Source: an uncultured Anaerotruncus sp. (GTDB lineage Bacteria > Bacillota > Clostridia > Oscillospirales > Ruminococcaceae). From it: 64,000 nt of DNA. The DNA lies in NCBI GenBank assembly GCA_904398655.1, contig CAJFPF010000134.1:19251-83250 (forward strand), read 5' to 3'. Below the pieces are notes generated by a model. That model worked only from the letters and a program-made list of their open reading frames with translations. It was not told where the DNA came from and made no database searches. Both the position numbers and the translations under genes were made by a program. Shown one piece after another: positions 32,697-42,277 of this stretch; the first letter of the stretch is position 1; each line of letters starts with the position of its first letter.

Positions 32697-34142
32697 TCAA
32701 AGTCCATTCATCTGTTCCAAAAGGTCGTTTCTCTCGTTCCACAGGCGGTCGGAAAGATCCACATAATAGCGGTGAGGATGCTCAAACCGCTTGACCTCCT
32801 CCCAAAGGCTCGCCACCTGATCCATGCTATAAGCCCGAACCTGCTGAAGGGTGGGCAATTGATAGACGCATTTCCCCTCTCTAAAAATGGGGATCAACAA
32901 CCGTTCTGCCCGGAAGTTGGTGATGGTTTTTTTCTTCCAAGTGGCCACCGGGTCAAAGATGGTAACCGGCTGGCTGTCATCCACCTGCTCCCCACGGATC
33001 GTCACATAGTCCGCAATCGCCTGGCCGGTTTCCCGGTTATAGAACCGGTAGAGGTCCTTGAAGCAGGGGGTTGTGATCTTCTCAATGCTCTCGCTGACCT
33101 TAATTTTGGGGACCAAAACGCCGTCTTTTTCCACTGCTGCCAGCTTGTAAACTCCTCCAAACACGGGATCAGACTTACTGGTGATCAAATTCTCCCCTAC
33201 GCCGAACAGGTCCACCTGGGCGCCCTGCACCAACAAATCCCGGATGATATACTCATCCAAAGAATTGGAAGCCATGATTTTACAATCCTGTAAGCCGGCT
33301 TCATCCAACATCGCCCGCGCTTTTTTAGAGAGGTAAGCAATGTCTCCGCTGTCAATCCGCACCCCTTTGAGCCGTTTCCCCATGGGCTCCAGAATCTCAT
33401 GGGCCACCCGGATGGCATTGGGGATGCCACTTTTGACCACATTGTAGGTGTCCACCAAAAAGATACTGTTTTCCGGATAGGTGAGTGCATAGTTTTTAAA
33501 GGCGTCATATTCGCTGTCAAACACTTGAACCCAGCTGTGGGCCATCGTACCAGTGGCGGGGATGCCATAATCCCGATCTGCCAGGGCACAAGCGGTGGAG
33601 CTACAGCCACCGATATAGGCCGCACGGGCGCCCAAAATCGCTGCGTCATAGCTTTGGGCGCGGCGGGAACCAAACTCCGAAACCGCCCGGCCTTGAGCAG
33701 CACGGCAGACCCGGCTCGCCTTGGTGGCCACCAGAGACTGGTGATTCAAAGTCAAAAGCAGCATGGTTTCAATCAGCTGAGCCTGGATAATCGGGCCCTT
33801 GACCACCACCACAGGCTCATAGGGAAAGACTGGTGTGCCCTCCCGCACCGACCAAACATCACAGGAAAACTGGAATTGTTCTAGATAGTGTAGGAAATCC
33901 TCGCTAAACTGTCCTTTGTCCCGAAGGTATTGGATATCCTCCGGAGTAAACTTCAAATTTTTTAAATACTCGACCAACTGCTCCAGTCCGGCAAACAGGG
34001 CAAACCCCCCATCGTCCGGGATTTTGCGAAAAAACATGTCAAAAACGGCCGTCTTTTCGGTGAGGCCATATTTGAAGTAGCCATTTGACATCGTAATCTC
34101 ATAAAAATCTGTGAGCATTGTCAAATTTCGCTGGGTCTCCAT
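32697..34142 (-). CDS. pncB: Nicotinate phosphoribosyltransferase
   Basis: 481 residues. It makes nicotinate mononucleotide from nicotinate, PRPP and ATP in NAD salvage. Signatures: LTDFYEITMSNGYF at the N-terminus, EFGSRRAQSYDAAILGARAAYIGG, ATGTMAHSWVQVF with the phospho-acceptor-type histidine, and RIDSGDIAYLSKK. The length fits the longer bacterial group. It is a single-gene unit with its own terminator. Confidence 0.94.
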   Translation of the reverse strand: METQRNLTMLTDFYEITMSNGYFKYGLTEKTAVFDMFFRKIPDDGGFALFAGLEQLVEYLKNLKFTPEDIQYLRDKGQFSEDFLHYLEQFQFSCDVWSVREGTPVFPYEPVVVVKGPIIQAQLIETMLLLTLNHQSLVATKASRVCRAAQGRAVSEFGSRRAQSYDAAILGARAAYIGGCSSTACALADRDYGIPATGTMAHSWVQVFDSEYDAFKNYALTYPENSIFLVDTYNVVKSGIPNAIRVAHEILEPMGKRLKGVRIDSGDIAYLSKKARAMLDEAGLQDCKIMASNSLDEYIIRDLLVQGAQVDLFGVGENLITSKSDPVFGGVYKLAAVEKDGVLVPKIKVSESIEKITTPCFKDLYRFYNRETGQAIADYVTIRGEQVDDSQPVTIFDPVATWKKKTITNFRAERLLIPIFREGKCVYQLPTLQQVRAYSMDQVASLWEEVKRFEHPHRYYVDLSDRLWNERNDLLEQMNGL

Positions 34143-34287
34143 CGGGCTTTTAGTCCCTCCCTTGTTTTACATGGATTTACCGATTAGTGTACACCTTTTT
34201 TGCAAAATTGGCAATCGTTTGCATCCAAATAAATCAAATTTTTTCCTTTTCCCATTCAGAAAATCCATTGTCATTGTTGGTTGCGGA

Positions 34288-34315
34288 TTGATTTCTTAGA
34301 CAAATATGGTATACT
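34288..34315 (+). promoter_or_regulatory. Probable promoter of the glycosyltransferase operon
   Basis: TTGATT (34288-34293) and TATACT (34310-34315), spacing 16 bp, about 45 bp before the start codon. Confidence 0.6.
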
Positions 34316-34359
34316 GATGAATGTGATGTGATTCACCCCTGTCCGAGAGGAGCACGTTG

Positions 34360-35595
34360 ATGCGAATTGCACTGTTTGCAGAGACCTATTTGCCCCATGT
34401 GAATGGGGTTGTTACCCATGTAAAAGCCCTTCGAGACGGATTGACCCGTTTGGGACATGAGGTGCTTGTCGTAACCGCCGACGCCGATGCGCGGCGGCAT
34501 TATATTGTGGATGGAGTCCTCCATTGCCCAGCCCGTGTCTCTAAAAAATTTTATGGCTACAGTATTGCCACCCCGCTTTCCTCCACCCGTTTGCGGTACG
34601 TCCACGGCTTCGCTCCGGACATCATCCATGTCCATCAGGAGTTTGGGGTAGGAATCTCCGGCATGATGATCGCTAAAACGCTAAATCTGCCTCTGGTCTA
34701 TACGCTGCATACCATGTATGACGACTATATCTACTACATTGCCCCAGAGCCTCTCGTTCCGGCAGCGAAAAAGTTTTCCCATGAGTACATCAAACTACTG
34801 GCAAAATCGGCCCAGGCCCTCACCGGACCTTCGGAAAAATGCGCCGCCTATCTGCGGAAGGTTGGGGTCTATAAACCGGTAAGCATCATCCCCAATCCGG
34901 TGGAGTTGGATCTGTTTTGTCGTGAAAAGGCTGATCCTGCCCAGACTGCCGCCCTGCGGGCACAGTTCGGCTATCGCTCCGATACGTTGGTAGGGATTTT
35001 CACCGGACGATTGGGGCGGGAAAAAAGTGTGGACCTTCTGCTGGACAATTGGCAACAGACCATCCGTCCGGAAGAGAATATCCGTTTGATAGTCATTGGG
35101 GAAGGGCCCTGCAAAGAGGAGCTGGAGGAGCAGGCCCAACGCCTGGGAATCGCAGAAATGGTCTCCTTCGTTGGAAAGGTTCCCCATGAACAGATGCCCC
35201 CCTATTTGGCGATGGCCGATTTCTACATCACCGCCTCCACCTCCGACACCAATTCCATCTCCATGTTGGAGGGGATGGCCAGCGGCCTGCCTGTGCTCCA
35301 GATCACCGACCCGCTCAACGCCGGCCAAGTGCAGGACGGGGTCAATGGGTACATCTTTTCCGATGCCCAAGAGATGGCCCGCCAGATCCGGATGTTGCAG
35401 GGTATGACCTCAGAGCAATGGGCCTGCCTGCGGGACTCCACCCGCCGGTCGGTGGAGGGCAAGGGATGCGAAACATTGGCGCAGAACCTGTTGCGGGTCT
35501 ATCGGAAAGCCCAGCTGGTCAAACGCCGCCACCGCCGTTTGATAATCCGTTTTCGCGGGGTTCAAATCCGGATCCATTGGAGAAGGAAGGAGTGA
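34360..35595 (+). CDS. GT4-family glycosyltransferase (diacylglycerol glucosyltransferase-like)
   Basis: 411 residues, two Rossmann-like domains of the GT-B fold. N-domain: RIALFAETYLPHVNGVVTHVKAL and DIIHVHQEFGVG. C-domain: GIFTGRLGREKSVDLLLDNW, VIGEGPCKEELE, and the donor-binding ASTSDTNSISMLEGMASGLPVL. It resembles 1,2-diacylglycerol 3-glucosyltransferases and other glycolipid-making GT4 enzymes, so a membrane glycolipid role is likely but unproven. ATG 34360 has GAGAGGAG upstream. The next gene starts 1 bp after its stop. Confidence 0.87.
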   Translation: MRIALFAETYLPHVNGVVTHVKALRDGLTRLGHEVLVVTADADARRHYIVDGVLHCPARVSKKFYGYSIATPLSSTRLRYVHGFAPDIIHVHQEFGVGISGMMIAKTLNLPLVYTLHTMYDDYIYYIAPEPLVPAAKKFSHEYIKLLAKSAQALTGPSEKCAAYLRKVGVYKPVSIIPNPVELDLFCREKADPAQTAALRAQFGYRSDTLVGIFTGRLGREKSVDLLLDNWQQTIRPEENIRLIVIGEGPCKEELEEQAQRLGIAEMVSFVGKVPHEQMPPYLAMADFYITASTSDTNSISMLEGMASGLPVLQITDPLNAGQVQDGVNGYIFSDAQEMARQIRMLQGMTSEQWACLRDSTRRSVEGKGCETLAQNLLRVYRKAQLVKRRHRRLIIRFRGVQIRIHWRRKE

Positions 35596-35596
35596 A

Positions 35597-37003
35597 ATGT
35601 CCATGGAGATCAAAAAGCACTACGATGTCGCCATCATCGGAGGAGGTCCAGGAGGCCTGATGGCTGCCTGGCGCCTGGCCGAACGAGATCCCGCTCTTTC
35701 CATTGCGCTCTTTGAAAAGGGCAACCCCCTGGAGAAGCGGGTCTGCCCCATCATCCAAAAGACCGCCAAAGCCTGCGTCAAATGCAAGTCCTGTGCTATC
35801 ATGGAGGGGATGGCCGGGGCGGGCGCCTTTTCCGACGGAAAATATGTAATCAGCACCGAATACGGTGGATGGCTCACTGAATTTTTGCCGGACGAGGTGG
35901 TGTTGGACTACATTGAACAGGCCGACCGGATTTTGGTCCATTTTGGCGCCACTACCGAGCGATTCCAGCCCAGCAACGAGTTGAAAAAGCGCTGTTTGGA
36001 GTTTGACCTCCACATGAGCCAGGCGCAGCTCAAGCATTTGGGGACCGATGCCAACTTCGATACCATGGGGCGTCTCATCCACGCTTTGGAAGAAAAAGTG
36101 GAACTTCATGCCAACGCCAATGTGGTGGGTTTGGACCGCCAGAGCCATACCCTCACCATCCGCAGCGGCCAGCAGGATCACACTTGTTCTGCTGACCGGA
36201 TCATCATCGCTGTGGGACGGGCGGGCAGCTCCTTCTTCTCCTCCTGGTGCGAGGAGAACCAGATCCCCCTGCACAACAACCAGGTGGATATCGGCGTTCG
36301 GGTGGAACTTCCCTCCATGGTGTGGGAGGATTTTGCTAAAAAAATCTATGAACCCAAGATCTGGTACCGCTCCAAGCGGTATGGCGATGTGACCCGGATG
36401 TTCTGTTTCAACGACCGGGGGCAGGTGGTCACCGAAAACACCAACGGTATCCTCACCGTCAACGGGCACAGCTATCGTGATGAAGCCCGGAAGACCCAAA
36501 ATTCCAACTTTGCCCTGCTCTCCACCACCCACTTTACCCAGCCGTTCAAGGAGCCTATCCAATATGCCCGCTATGTGGCAAACCTGGCCAACCTGATCAG
36601 CGGTGGGAGCGTTCTGGTGCAACGGTTGGGGGATTTGGAAGCTGGGCGCCGCACCGATGAAAAACGCCTGCGCCAGAGCACCGTCCGCCCTACCCTCTCG
36701 GCTGTTCCTGGGGATTTAAGCCTTTGTATGCCGAAACGGCAGCTGGACAACATCATCGAAACCCTGCATGCCCTGGACCAGATCTCCCCTGGTACTGCCA
36801 ACTATGATACCCTGCTCTATGGGATCGAGTGTAAGTACTACTCTGCCCGTCCCAAGTCCACCAACTTTGAGATCGACGGCTGTCCCGGGATCTATGCGGT
36901 GGGGGATGGAGCTGGATTTACCCGTTCCCTCTCCCAAGCTTGTGCCAATGGGCTCTATGTGGCGGATCTGATGACGCCGCGAACAGAATTCCACTCCAAG
37001 TAA
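35597..37003 (+). CDS. FAD-dependent dehydrogenase (COG2509-type flavoprotein)
   Basis: 468 residues. FAD-binding dinucleotide motif DVAIIGGGPGGLMAAWRLAE at the N-terminus, a cysteine-rich stretch CPIIQKTAKACVKCKSC near residues 55-70 that could be a metal or disulfide site, then AGAGAFSDGKYV. The C-terminal GIYAVGDGAGFTRSLSQACANGLYVAD closes the FAD site. The family is common in Firmicutes; the substrate is unknown. It is tightly coupled to the glycosyltransferase (1-bp gap), with AAGGAAGGAG as ribosome binding site. Confidence 0.85.
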   Translation: MSMEIKKHYDVAIIGGGPGGLMAAWRLAERDPALSIALFEKGNPLEKRVCPIIQKTAKACVKCKSCAIMEGMAGAGAFSDGKYVISTEYGGWLTEFLPDEVVLDYIEQADRILVHFGATTERFQPSNELKKRCLEFDLHMSQAQLKHLGTDANFDTMGRLIHALEEKVELHANANVVGLDRQSHTLTIRSGQQDHTCSADRIIIAVGRAGSSFFSSWCEENQIPLHNNQVDIGVRVELPSMVWEDFAKKIYEPKIWYRSKRYGDVTRMFCFNDRGQVVTENTNGILTVNGHSYRDEARKTQNSNFALLSTTHFTQPFKEPIQYARYVANLANLISGGSVLVQRLGDLEAGRRTDEKRLRQSTVRPTLSAVPGDLSLCMPKRQLDNIIETLHALDQISPGTANYDTLLYGIECKYYSARPKSTNFEIDGCPGIYAVGDGAGFTRSLSQACANGLYVADLMTPRTEFHSK

Positions 37004-37016
37004 ATGATGAGATGTG

Positions 37017-37050
37017 ACAGATGCCCAACCCTTTTGGGTTGGGCATCTGT
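37017..37050 (+). terminator. Terminator after the COG2509-type gene
   Basis: A 15-bp stem ACAGATGCCCAACCC with a 4-nt loop, followed by TTTTG. Confidence 0.85.
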
Positions 37051-37075
37051 TTTGTACGATAGGAGGCAACCTTCC

Positions 37076-38419
37076 ATGAAAAGTCAAAGCCGGGATATGA
37101 CCCAAGGCCGTCCTACACCGGTGATGCTCTCTTTTGCTATTCCCATCCTGTTGGGAAATCTGTTTCAACAATTCTATAACACGGTGGATGCCATTGTGGT
37201 GGGACAGTACGAAGGGGAGTCCGCCATTGCCGCCATCGGGGTCGCCAATCCCATCATGTCCATCGCCATCTTCTTTTTGTTTGGCGCCTGCGTCGGGATC
37301 TCGGTGCTATTGGCACAGCTCTATGGCGCACAAGACTGGGAGACCTTCCAATTGGAGGTATCCACGTCCTTGATCGGCGGATTGATATTTTCCATCGTCT
37401 TTTCTCTATTCTGTTTTCTACTGGCAGAGCCGCTATTACAACTTACCCAGACTCCCCCTGACATTTTGGTGCCCGCTCGGGAGTATTTGCAAATCATTTC
37501 CTTGGGGTTGGTATTTTCATTTCTCTACAACTTCTGTGCCGCGGGGTTGCGGTCCACAGGGGACTCCAGGGCTCCTTTTTTCTTTTTGCTCTGCTCTTCT
37601 TTGATGAATATTGTGTTAGATGTGGCCTTTGTGGGAGGATTGGGAATGGGGGTCAAGGGCGCTGCCATTGCCACCGTCCTCTCTCAGGCGGCCAGCTGCC
37701 TGCTCTCCATTGTCTATATCTACCGCACCCGGTCGATCCTCGCCCTGGGACGGAACCAATTCCGGTTCGATACGGGACTAATGAAAAAAACGGTCAGTTA
37801 CAGCTGGGCCTCCGCCCTACAGCAGACGTTCATCTATATCGGACGGTTACTGGTTCAAACGGTGGTAAATACCTTTGGTACCAGCGCCATTGCCGGGTAC
37901 AATTCCGCTGTCCGGATTGAGGGATTCCTGCTCTCCACCCAACAGGCGATGGGGGATTCTGAGGCCACCTTCTGCGCGCAAAATTTGGGGGCGGGAAAAC
38001 TGGACCGGGTCCGAGCAGGATTTTGGGGTACCAACAAATTCAACTTTGCTTACAGCATTCTGTTAGGGATTGGGTTGGCCGTTTTTGCGCCTGCTCTCAT
38101 CGGCCTATTTACCAACAGCGGGCAGGCGGAGATGATCCCTACCGGTGTCTTTTACCTGCGGTTTATGATCCCCTTCTATATGATCTCTGGCGTCACCAAC
38201 GCCATGCAAGGAATGTTCCGAGGGATTGGAATGCTGCGGCTCACAGCTGCCTGTACGGGCTTACAGATTGTATGGCGGATCATCTTCTCCTATCTGTTTG
38301 GATTCCGTTTCGGATTGCCGGCTGTCTGTTTGGCCACTGGTACGGGCTGGGTTTTGATGGTGATTGTGGAGGGTTTTTATGTAAAACGGTATTTTGCCAC
38401 CCACCGGGCGGCAGAATGA
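37076..38419 (+). CDS. MATE-family multidrug/toxin exporter
   Basis: 447 residues with about 12 membrane segments. The two halves carry MATE signatures: LGNLFQQFYNTVDAIVVGQY in the N-half and GYNSAVRIEGFLLSTQQAMG in the C-half. It uses an ion gradient to export substrates that cannot be read from sequence. ATG 37076 has AGGAGG upstream. It lies between two terminators, so it is a unit of its own unless the first leaks. Confidence 0.9.
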   Translation: MKSQSRDMTQGRPTPVMLSFAIPILLGNLFQQFYNTVDAIVVGQYEGESAIAAIGVANPIMSIAIFFLFGACVGISVLLAQLYGAQDWETFQLEVSTSLIGGLIFSIVFSLFCFLLAEPLLQLTQTPPDILVPAREYLQIISLGLVFSFLYNFCAAGLRSTGDSRAPFFFLLCSSLMNIVLDVAFVGGLGMGVKGAAIATVLSQAASCLLSIVYIYRTRSILALGRNQFRFDTGLMKKTVSYSWASALQQTFIYIGRLLVQTVVNTFGTSAIAGYNSAVRIEGFLLSTQQAMGDSEATFCAQNLGAGKLDRVRAGFWGTNKFNFAYSILLGIGLAVFAPALIGLFTNSGQAEMIPTGVFYLRFMIPFYMISGVTNAMQGMFRGIGMLRLTAACTGLQIVWRIIFSYLFGFRFGLPAVCLATGTGWVLMVIVEGFYVKRYFATHRAAE

Positions 38420-38422
38420 CAC

Positions 38423-38460
38423 AAAACGAGGTTCCCGCCAGCAGGCGGGAACCTCGTTTT
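38423..38460. terminator. Bidirectional terminator between MATE gene and the M20 peptidase operon
   Basis: A 17-bp perfect stem AAAACGAGGTTCCCGCC with a 4-nt loop and A/T runs at both ends. It closes the long minus-strand operon. Confidence 0.92.
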
Positions 38461-38472
38461 TACAATCATTCC

Positions 38473-39846
38473 TCATCCGCAGAGAGCTTGGATGGTGCGG
38501 AGATAGACCCGGCCGCCAAACTCCAGCTGCTCCAGGCTGACATACTCATCCGGGCCATGGGTGTTGGTCCGGATATCCGGATGGGCAAAACCGAAGGCCA
38601 CTGCGCCGGGAATCCCATGGGCATAGGTGTTGCCAGCAATCGCCCTGCAACCGGGCGAGGGCCCATTCTCCGCCTCATAGCAGCGCAACAGCTTTTTTAC
38701 AAAGTCTGAATCCTCCGGAACACTGTGGGCGTCTGAAGCCCGGGTCTGAGGATCCACCTGAAATCCGTTGGCCTCTAAAATTCCAAAGAGCTCCGTCTTT
38801 ATCTCCTCCAAACTGCTTCCAGGAGAAAACCGCAAATCACAGACCCCCTGCAATCTTCCCGCCTCCAGGGAGAGCATGCTCAGGGTGGCGGTCATGCCCT
38901 CCCGCCAGGAAATCCCCGGCAACGGGCCGTTGGGGGGAAAGATATGGGCCAGCGCTTTTATGGGTTGGGGCAGCGATTGGCCAACCGCAACCAATAGCCG
39001 TAACAGCGCGGTCAACGCATTGCAACCTTTGGCCGGGGAGGCCGCATGGGCCCCCTTCCCATGGGCGCAGATCACCACATCCTCCCCCTCCTGCTGGAAG
39101 GTGAAGGTGGTGCCGGTCATCTCTTCAATTGCTCCCTGGGCCTGTCTCAGGTTCTCCAAATTCCAATCTCTCAGTCGGGCCCAGGCGGAGGAGGGAACGG
39201 CATTTGCTGTCGCTCCGCCCTGTAGCACCTTCAGAAAACCTTCCGACAGCGGGCAGGAAAAATGGCACTCTATTCGGCCCTTTTCCGAAGAAATGACTGG
39301 AAAGGCCGCATCCGGAGAGAGGGTCATAGGCGCATAAGGTTCTTGGGCATAGTAGTGGAGAATATCCTCCGCTCCCGTCTCCTCCGCACAGCCCCACAGC
39401 AGACGGACGCGCTTTCTCGGCCGCACGCCCGCGCTGGCCAACGCATAGAGGGCATAGAGCACCGTCACTGCCGGCCCTTTATTGTCCGCCGCCCCACGTC
39501 CATAGATCCTTCCATCCAGTACCAGGGGTTGGAAGGGCTGTGTTATCGTCCATCCCTCTCCCCCGGGGACCACATCTAGGTGGTTCAGGATATCTAAACC
39601 AGGTTCCTCCGGTCCAAAATCCACTGCCCCCACATACCCCTGGTAATTTTTTACACGAAAGCCCAGCTTTCGCGCCTGTTCCAACAGCGTTTCCAGGGCC
39701 TGGGCAGGACCAAAACCATAGGGGGCATCTGGATTTGCTTCCCCTCGGGTGCTGTCGATGGATACCAGACGGCAGATCGTCTGGATCATCTCCTCACGGC
39801 AGCTCTGAAAAATCTGCTCCGCCCGTTGTTGTTCCAGTTCCCGCAA
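38473..39846 (-). CDS. M20-family metallopeptidase (Sapep/PepV-like dipeptidase)
   Basis: 457 residues. The metal-binding signatures are LDILNHLDVVPGGEGW and GRGAADNKGP, followed by LLWGCAEETGAEDI with the catalytic and ligand glutamates. This arrangement and size fit the PepV/Sapep dipeptidases that cleave short peptides in the cytosol. TTG 39846 (AAGGGGG seven bases upstream) is preferred over TTG 39870, which lies inside the lacI stop region. It is the last gene of the operon and would open imported peptides. Confidence 0.85.
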   Translation of the reverse strand: MRELEQQRAEQIFQSCREEMIQTICRLVSIDSTRGEANPDAPYGFGPAQALETLLEQARKLGFRVKNYQGYVGAVDFGPEEPGLDILNHLDVVPGGEGWTITQPFQPLVLDGRIYGRGAADNKGPAVTVLYALYALASAGVRPRKRVRLLWGCAEETGAEDILHYYAQEPYAPMTLSPDAAFPVISSEKGRIECHFSCPLSEGFLKVLQGGATANAVPSSAWARLRDWNLENLRQAQGAIEEMTGTTFTFQQEGEDVVICAHGKGAHAASPAKGCNALTALLRLLVAVGQSLPQPIKALAHIFPPNGPLPGISWREGMTATLSMLSLEAGRLQGVCDLRFSPGSSLEEIKTELFGILEANGFQVDPQTRASDAHSVPEDSDFVKKLLRCYEAENGPSPGCRAIAGNTYAHGIPGAVAFGFAHPDIRTNTHGPDEYVSLEQLEFGGRVYLRTIQALCG

Positions 39847-39866
39847 GAAAAGGCCCCCTTCCCTTC

Positions 39867-40931
39867 TCAAAAGTCTTTGACCGCTGTGGATGCGCGAATA
39901 ATCAGCTCCGACGGCAGGCGCACATCGCCTACAACGCCGCCGCGCAAGGACTGGACCAGAATCTCTACCGCCCGTTTACCAATGTTATAGGGATTTTGAC
40001 GCACACTGGTGAGCTGCGGGTGGGCAATCTGTGCCAGCTCGCTGTCATCATAGCCTACCACGGATACCCGTTCGGGAACAGAGATGTTCTGTTCCTGCAT
40101 GGCTGCCATTGCACCGGCTGCTACCAGGTCATTGCCGCACAGGATTGCGTCAAAATCGGTGAGGGTGGAGAGAAATTTTTTCATAGACTGATAACCGCTT
40201 GGATAGTCAAAACCGCTGATGGTCAAAAGTTCCTTCTCCAAATCCAAACCGTATTCCTGGAGCGCCCTCTGATAACCTGCCATCCTCTCCAGGGTTGTAT
40301 AGGCCCCCTGTCCATCGGTATGCAGCAGTTTCAATACGGTCTCCAAACTTCCTGGCGGAGACCAGAAGCCGGCAAAAAAGGCAATCCGCCTGCGTCCCCG
40401 CTGCAACAGATATTTGGTGGCTGTGTAGGCGCCCATCTCATCATCCATATAGACATGGGGGAGCCCTGGAACTACGTTTTTTCGGAAGGCAATCACAATG
40501 GGGATCCCGCGCGAACGGACCTGCTCCAGGTGGCTTTGAGCCCCAACGCTAGCGATCGGGCAGTAGATCAAGCCACAAGCGCCACTGGAGGCCACGGAAT
40601 CCAAGCACCAGGAGTCCTGCTGCTCTTTGCCGCCACTGGAATAGACATTTACCCGGTAACCCAGCTGCATCGCAGCATCCATCGCCCCTTGCAGTACTTC
40701 CGCAAAGGTGGCAATCCGCACGGTTGGAATCACAATTCCAATGAGATTGCTGCTGCCCACTCGGACACTCCGGGCGCTGGCATTGGGGATATAGCCCATC
40801 CTCTCAATGGTGGCCAGCACCCGGTCCCGTAGCTCGCTATTGACCGTTTCATTGCTATTGATCACCCGGGAGACAGTGGATACTGATACATTCGCCGCCT
40901 TTGCCACATCGCTGATTGTGACCTTCTGCAT
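39867..40931 (-). CDS. LacI-family transcription regulator
   Basis: 354 residues. N-terminal helix-turn-helix and hinge: VTISDVAKAANVSVSTVSRVINSNE, then GYIPNASARSVRVGSSNLIGIVIP. The rest is a sugar-binding-protein-like effector domain (GYDDSELAQIAHPQLTSVRQN). The ligand is unknown. It lies inside the operon it probably controls, between the EPSP-synthase homologue (18 bp before it) and the M20 gene. Confidence 0.9.
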   Translation of the reverse strand: MQKVTISDVAKAANVSVSTVSRVINSNETVNSELRDRVLATIERMGYIPNASARSVRVGSSNLIGIVIPTVRIATFAEVLQGAMDAAMQLGYRVNVYSSGGKEQQDSWCLDSVASSGACGLIYCPIASVGAQSHLEQVRSRGIPIVIAFRKNVVPGLPHVYMDDEMGAYTATKYLLQRGRRRIAFFAGFWSPPGSLETVLKLLHTDGQGAYTTLERMAGYQRALQEYGLDLEKELLTISGFDYPSGYQSMKKFLSTLTDFDAILCGNDLVAAGAMAAMQEQNISVPERVSVVGYDDSELAQIAHPQLTSVRQNPYNIGKRAVEILVQSLRGGVVGDVRLPSELIIRASTAVKDF

Positions 40932-40949
40932 GCCATCACCTCATCAGGC

Positions 40950-42245
40950 TTATTCAGATTCCCTCTCAATCCCAGCGCCCATGTTGTTCATCACCTCGAA
41001 GAAGTTGGGGAAGGAGACTGCAGCGCACTCGGCATTCTCCACCTGGGTGCAGCCTTCCGCTGCCAGGCCACAGGCAATCAACGCCATCGCCACCCGGTGG
41101 TCCCCATGGCTGGCCACCCGGGCCCCACACACCTTGCGTCCCCCATGGACCACCATGTCATCCGGTCCGATCTCCACGGCAACCCCCATCTTGGCCAACT
41201 CTTCCGCCATCACCGCTACCCGGTCGGTCTCCTTCAGGCGGACATGGGCTAGGCCGATAAAGTGGGTGTCCTGATCCGCAAAAGCGGCGGCCACACTCAA
41301 TGCGGGCAGGCTATCGGGGATATCCCGCATGTCGATGGTGGTGCCGCCCTTCAAAGCGGTCCCGCCGTGGACCACCAGGCGGCTGTTCGCAAAGTCCTTT
41401 TCGATATCAGCACCCATCTCGATCAAGCGGTCCACCACCGCCTTATCACCCTGGCTGTCCTGGAAGTTCACCGCATCGATCACAATGTCGGAGCCGGTGA
41501 CCAGGGCTGCCACCAATGGGAAGGCCACGCCGGACCAGTCACCGGAGATGGTGGTCTCCGCAGGGGTATAGGCCCGACGGCCGGGGATCACAAAGCGGGT
41601 ATAGTCCGCCGGATTCTCCACCTGAATGCCATAGCGGTTCATCCAGTCAAAGGTGATATCCAGATAGGGTTTCTCTTTGGGGTCTTTGACCAGGATCTCG
41701 GTGTCCTGCTCCAGCAGAGGGGCCACCATCATCACCCCGGAGACGATCTGGCTGAGTTGGCCGCCAAAGTGGGCGGTACCCCCTTTGAGGACGCCGCGCA
41801 CCACTACAGGACAGGAGGTGCTGCCTGGACGGCTGGCCGCCGCAAAGCCTCCCAGTTCGTTGATGGCGGAGATGGTCTCGTCGATTGGGCGGCGGCGGAT
41901 CTGCTCATCACCGGTCACAAAGGTGTAACCATCCACCAGGGCCGCCATGGGAGTGGCAAAATAGGCCACGGAGCCGGAATTTCCACAGTCCAAGTAGTTG
42001 TCCGGGACCTTCAGGTCTCGTCCAAGGCCGTCCACCACCCAGGTGTTCCCCTGATCCTCCACCTGCGCTCCGAACAGGCGGGCGGTGGCCAAAGCGTTGC
42101 GGCAGTCCAAACTGAGCAGGGGGTTGTGGATCACCGATCTGCCTTTGGACATGGTGGCCAACAGTACCGCACGGATGGTGTGGCTCTTGGAGCCCGGCAC
42201 CATCGCGTGCCCGGATAATTTATGCGGTTTTATGGTTGCAATCAT
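40950..42245 (-). CDS. EPSP synthase family protein, divergent
   Basis: 431 residues of the AroA/MurA enolpyruvyl-transferase fold. Kept: PGSKS (Lys22-type), RRRPIDETI (Arg124-type), LSQIVSGVMMVAPL (Gln171-type), IPDSLPALS (Asp313-type), RLKETDRV (Glu341 and Arg344-type) and GDHRVAMA (His385/Arg386-type). Changed by eye alignment to E. coli AroA: GNAGTAMRP has become GNSGSVAYF, losing Arg100, and AKTFPDYF has become AVSFPNFF, losing Lys411. It may still be shikimate-pathway AroA, but these changes and its catabolic neighbourhood make a different substrate possible, so no gene symbol is given. It follows the MmgE/PrpD gene by 32 bp. Confidence 0.8.
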   Translation of the reverse strand: MIATIKPHKLSGHAMVPGSKSHTIRAVLLATMSKGRSVIHNPLLSLDCRNALATARLFGAQVEDQGNTWVVDGLGRDLKVPDNYLDCGNSGSVAYFATPMAALVDGYTFVTGDEQIRRRPIDETISAINELGGFAAASRPGSTSCPVVVRGVLKGGTAHFGGQLSQIVSGVMMVAPLLEQDTEILVKDPKEKPYLDITFDWMNRYGIQVENPADYTRFVIPGRRAYTPAETTISGDWSGVAFPLVAALVTGSDIVIDAVNFQDSQGDKAVVDRLIEMGADIEKDFANSRLVVHGGTALKGGTTIDMRDIPDSLPALSVAAAFADQDTHFIGLAHVRLKETDRVAVMAEELAKMGVAVEIGPDDMVVHGGRKVCGARVASHGDHRVAMALIACGLAAEGCTQVENAECAAVSFPNFFEVMNNMGAGIERESE

Positions 42246-42277
42246 CTGAATCCTCCCAACATTTCTCCGTCAAATTT

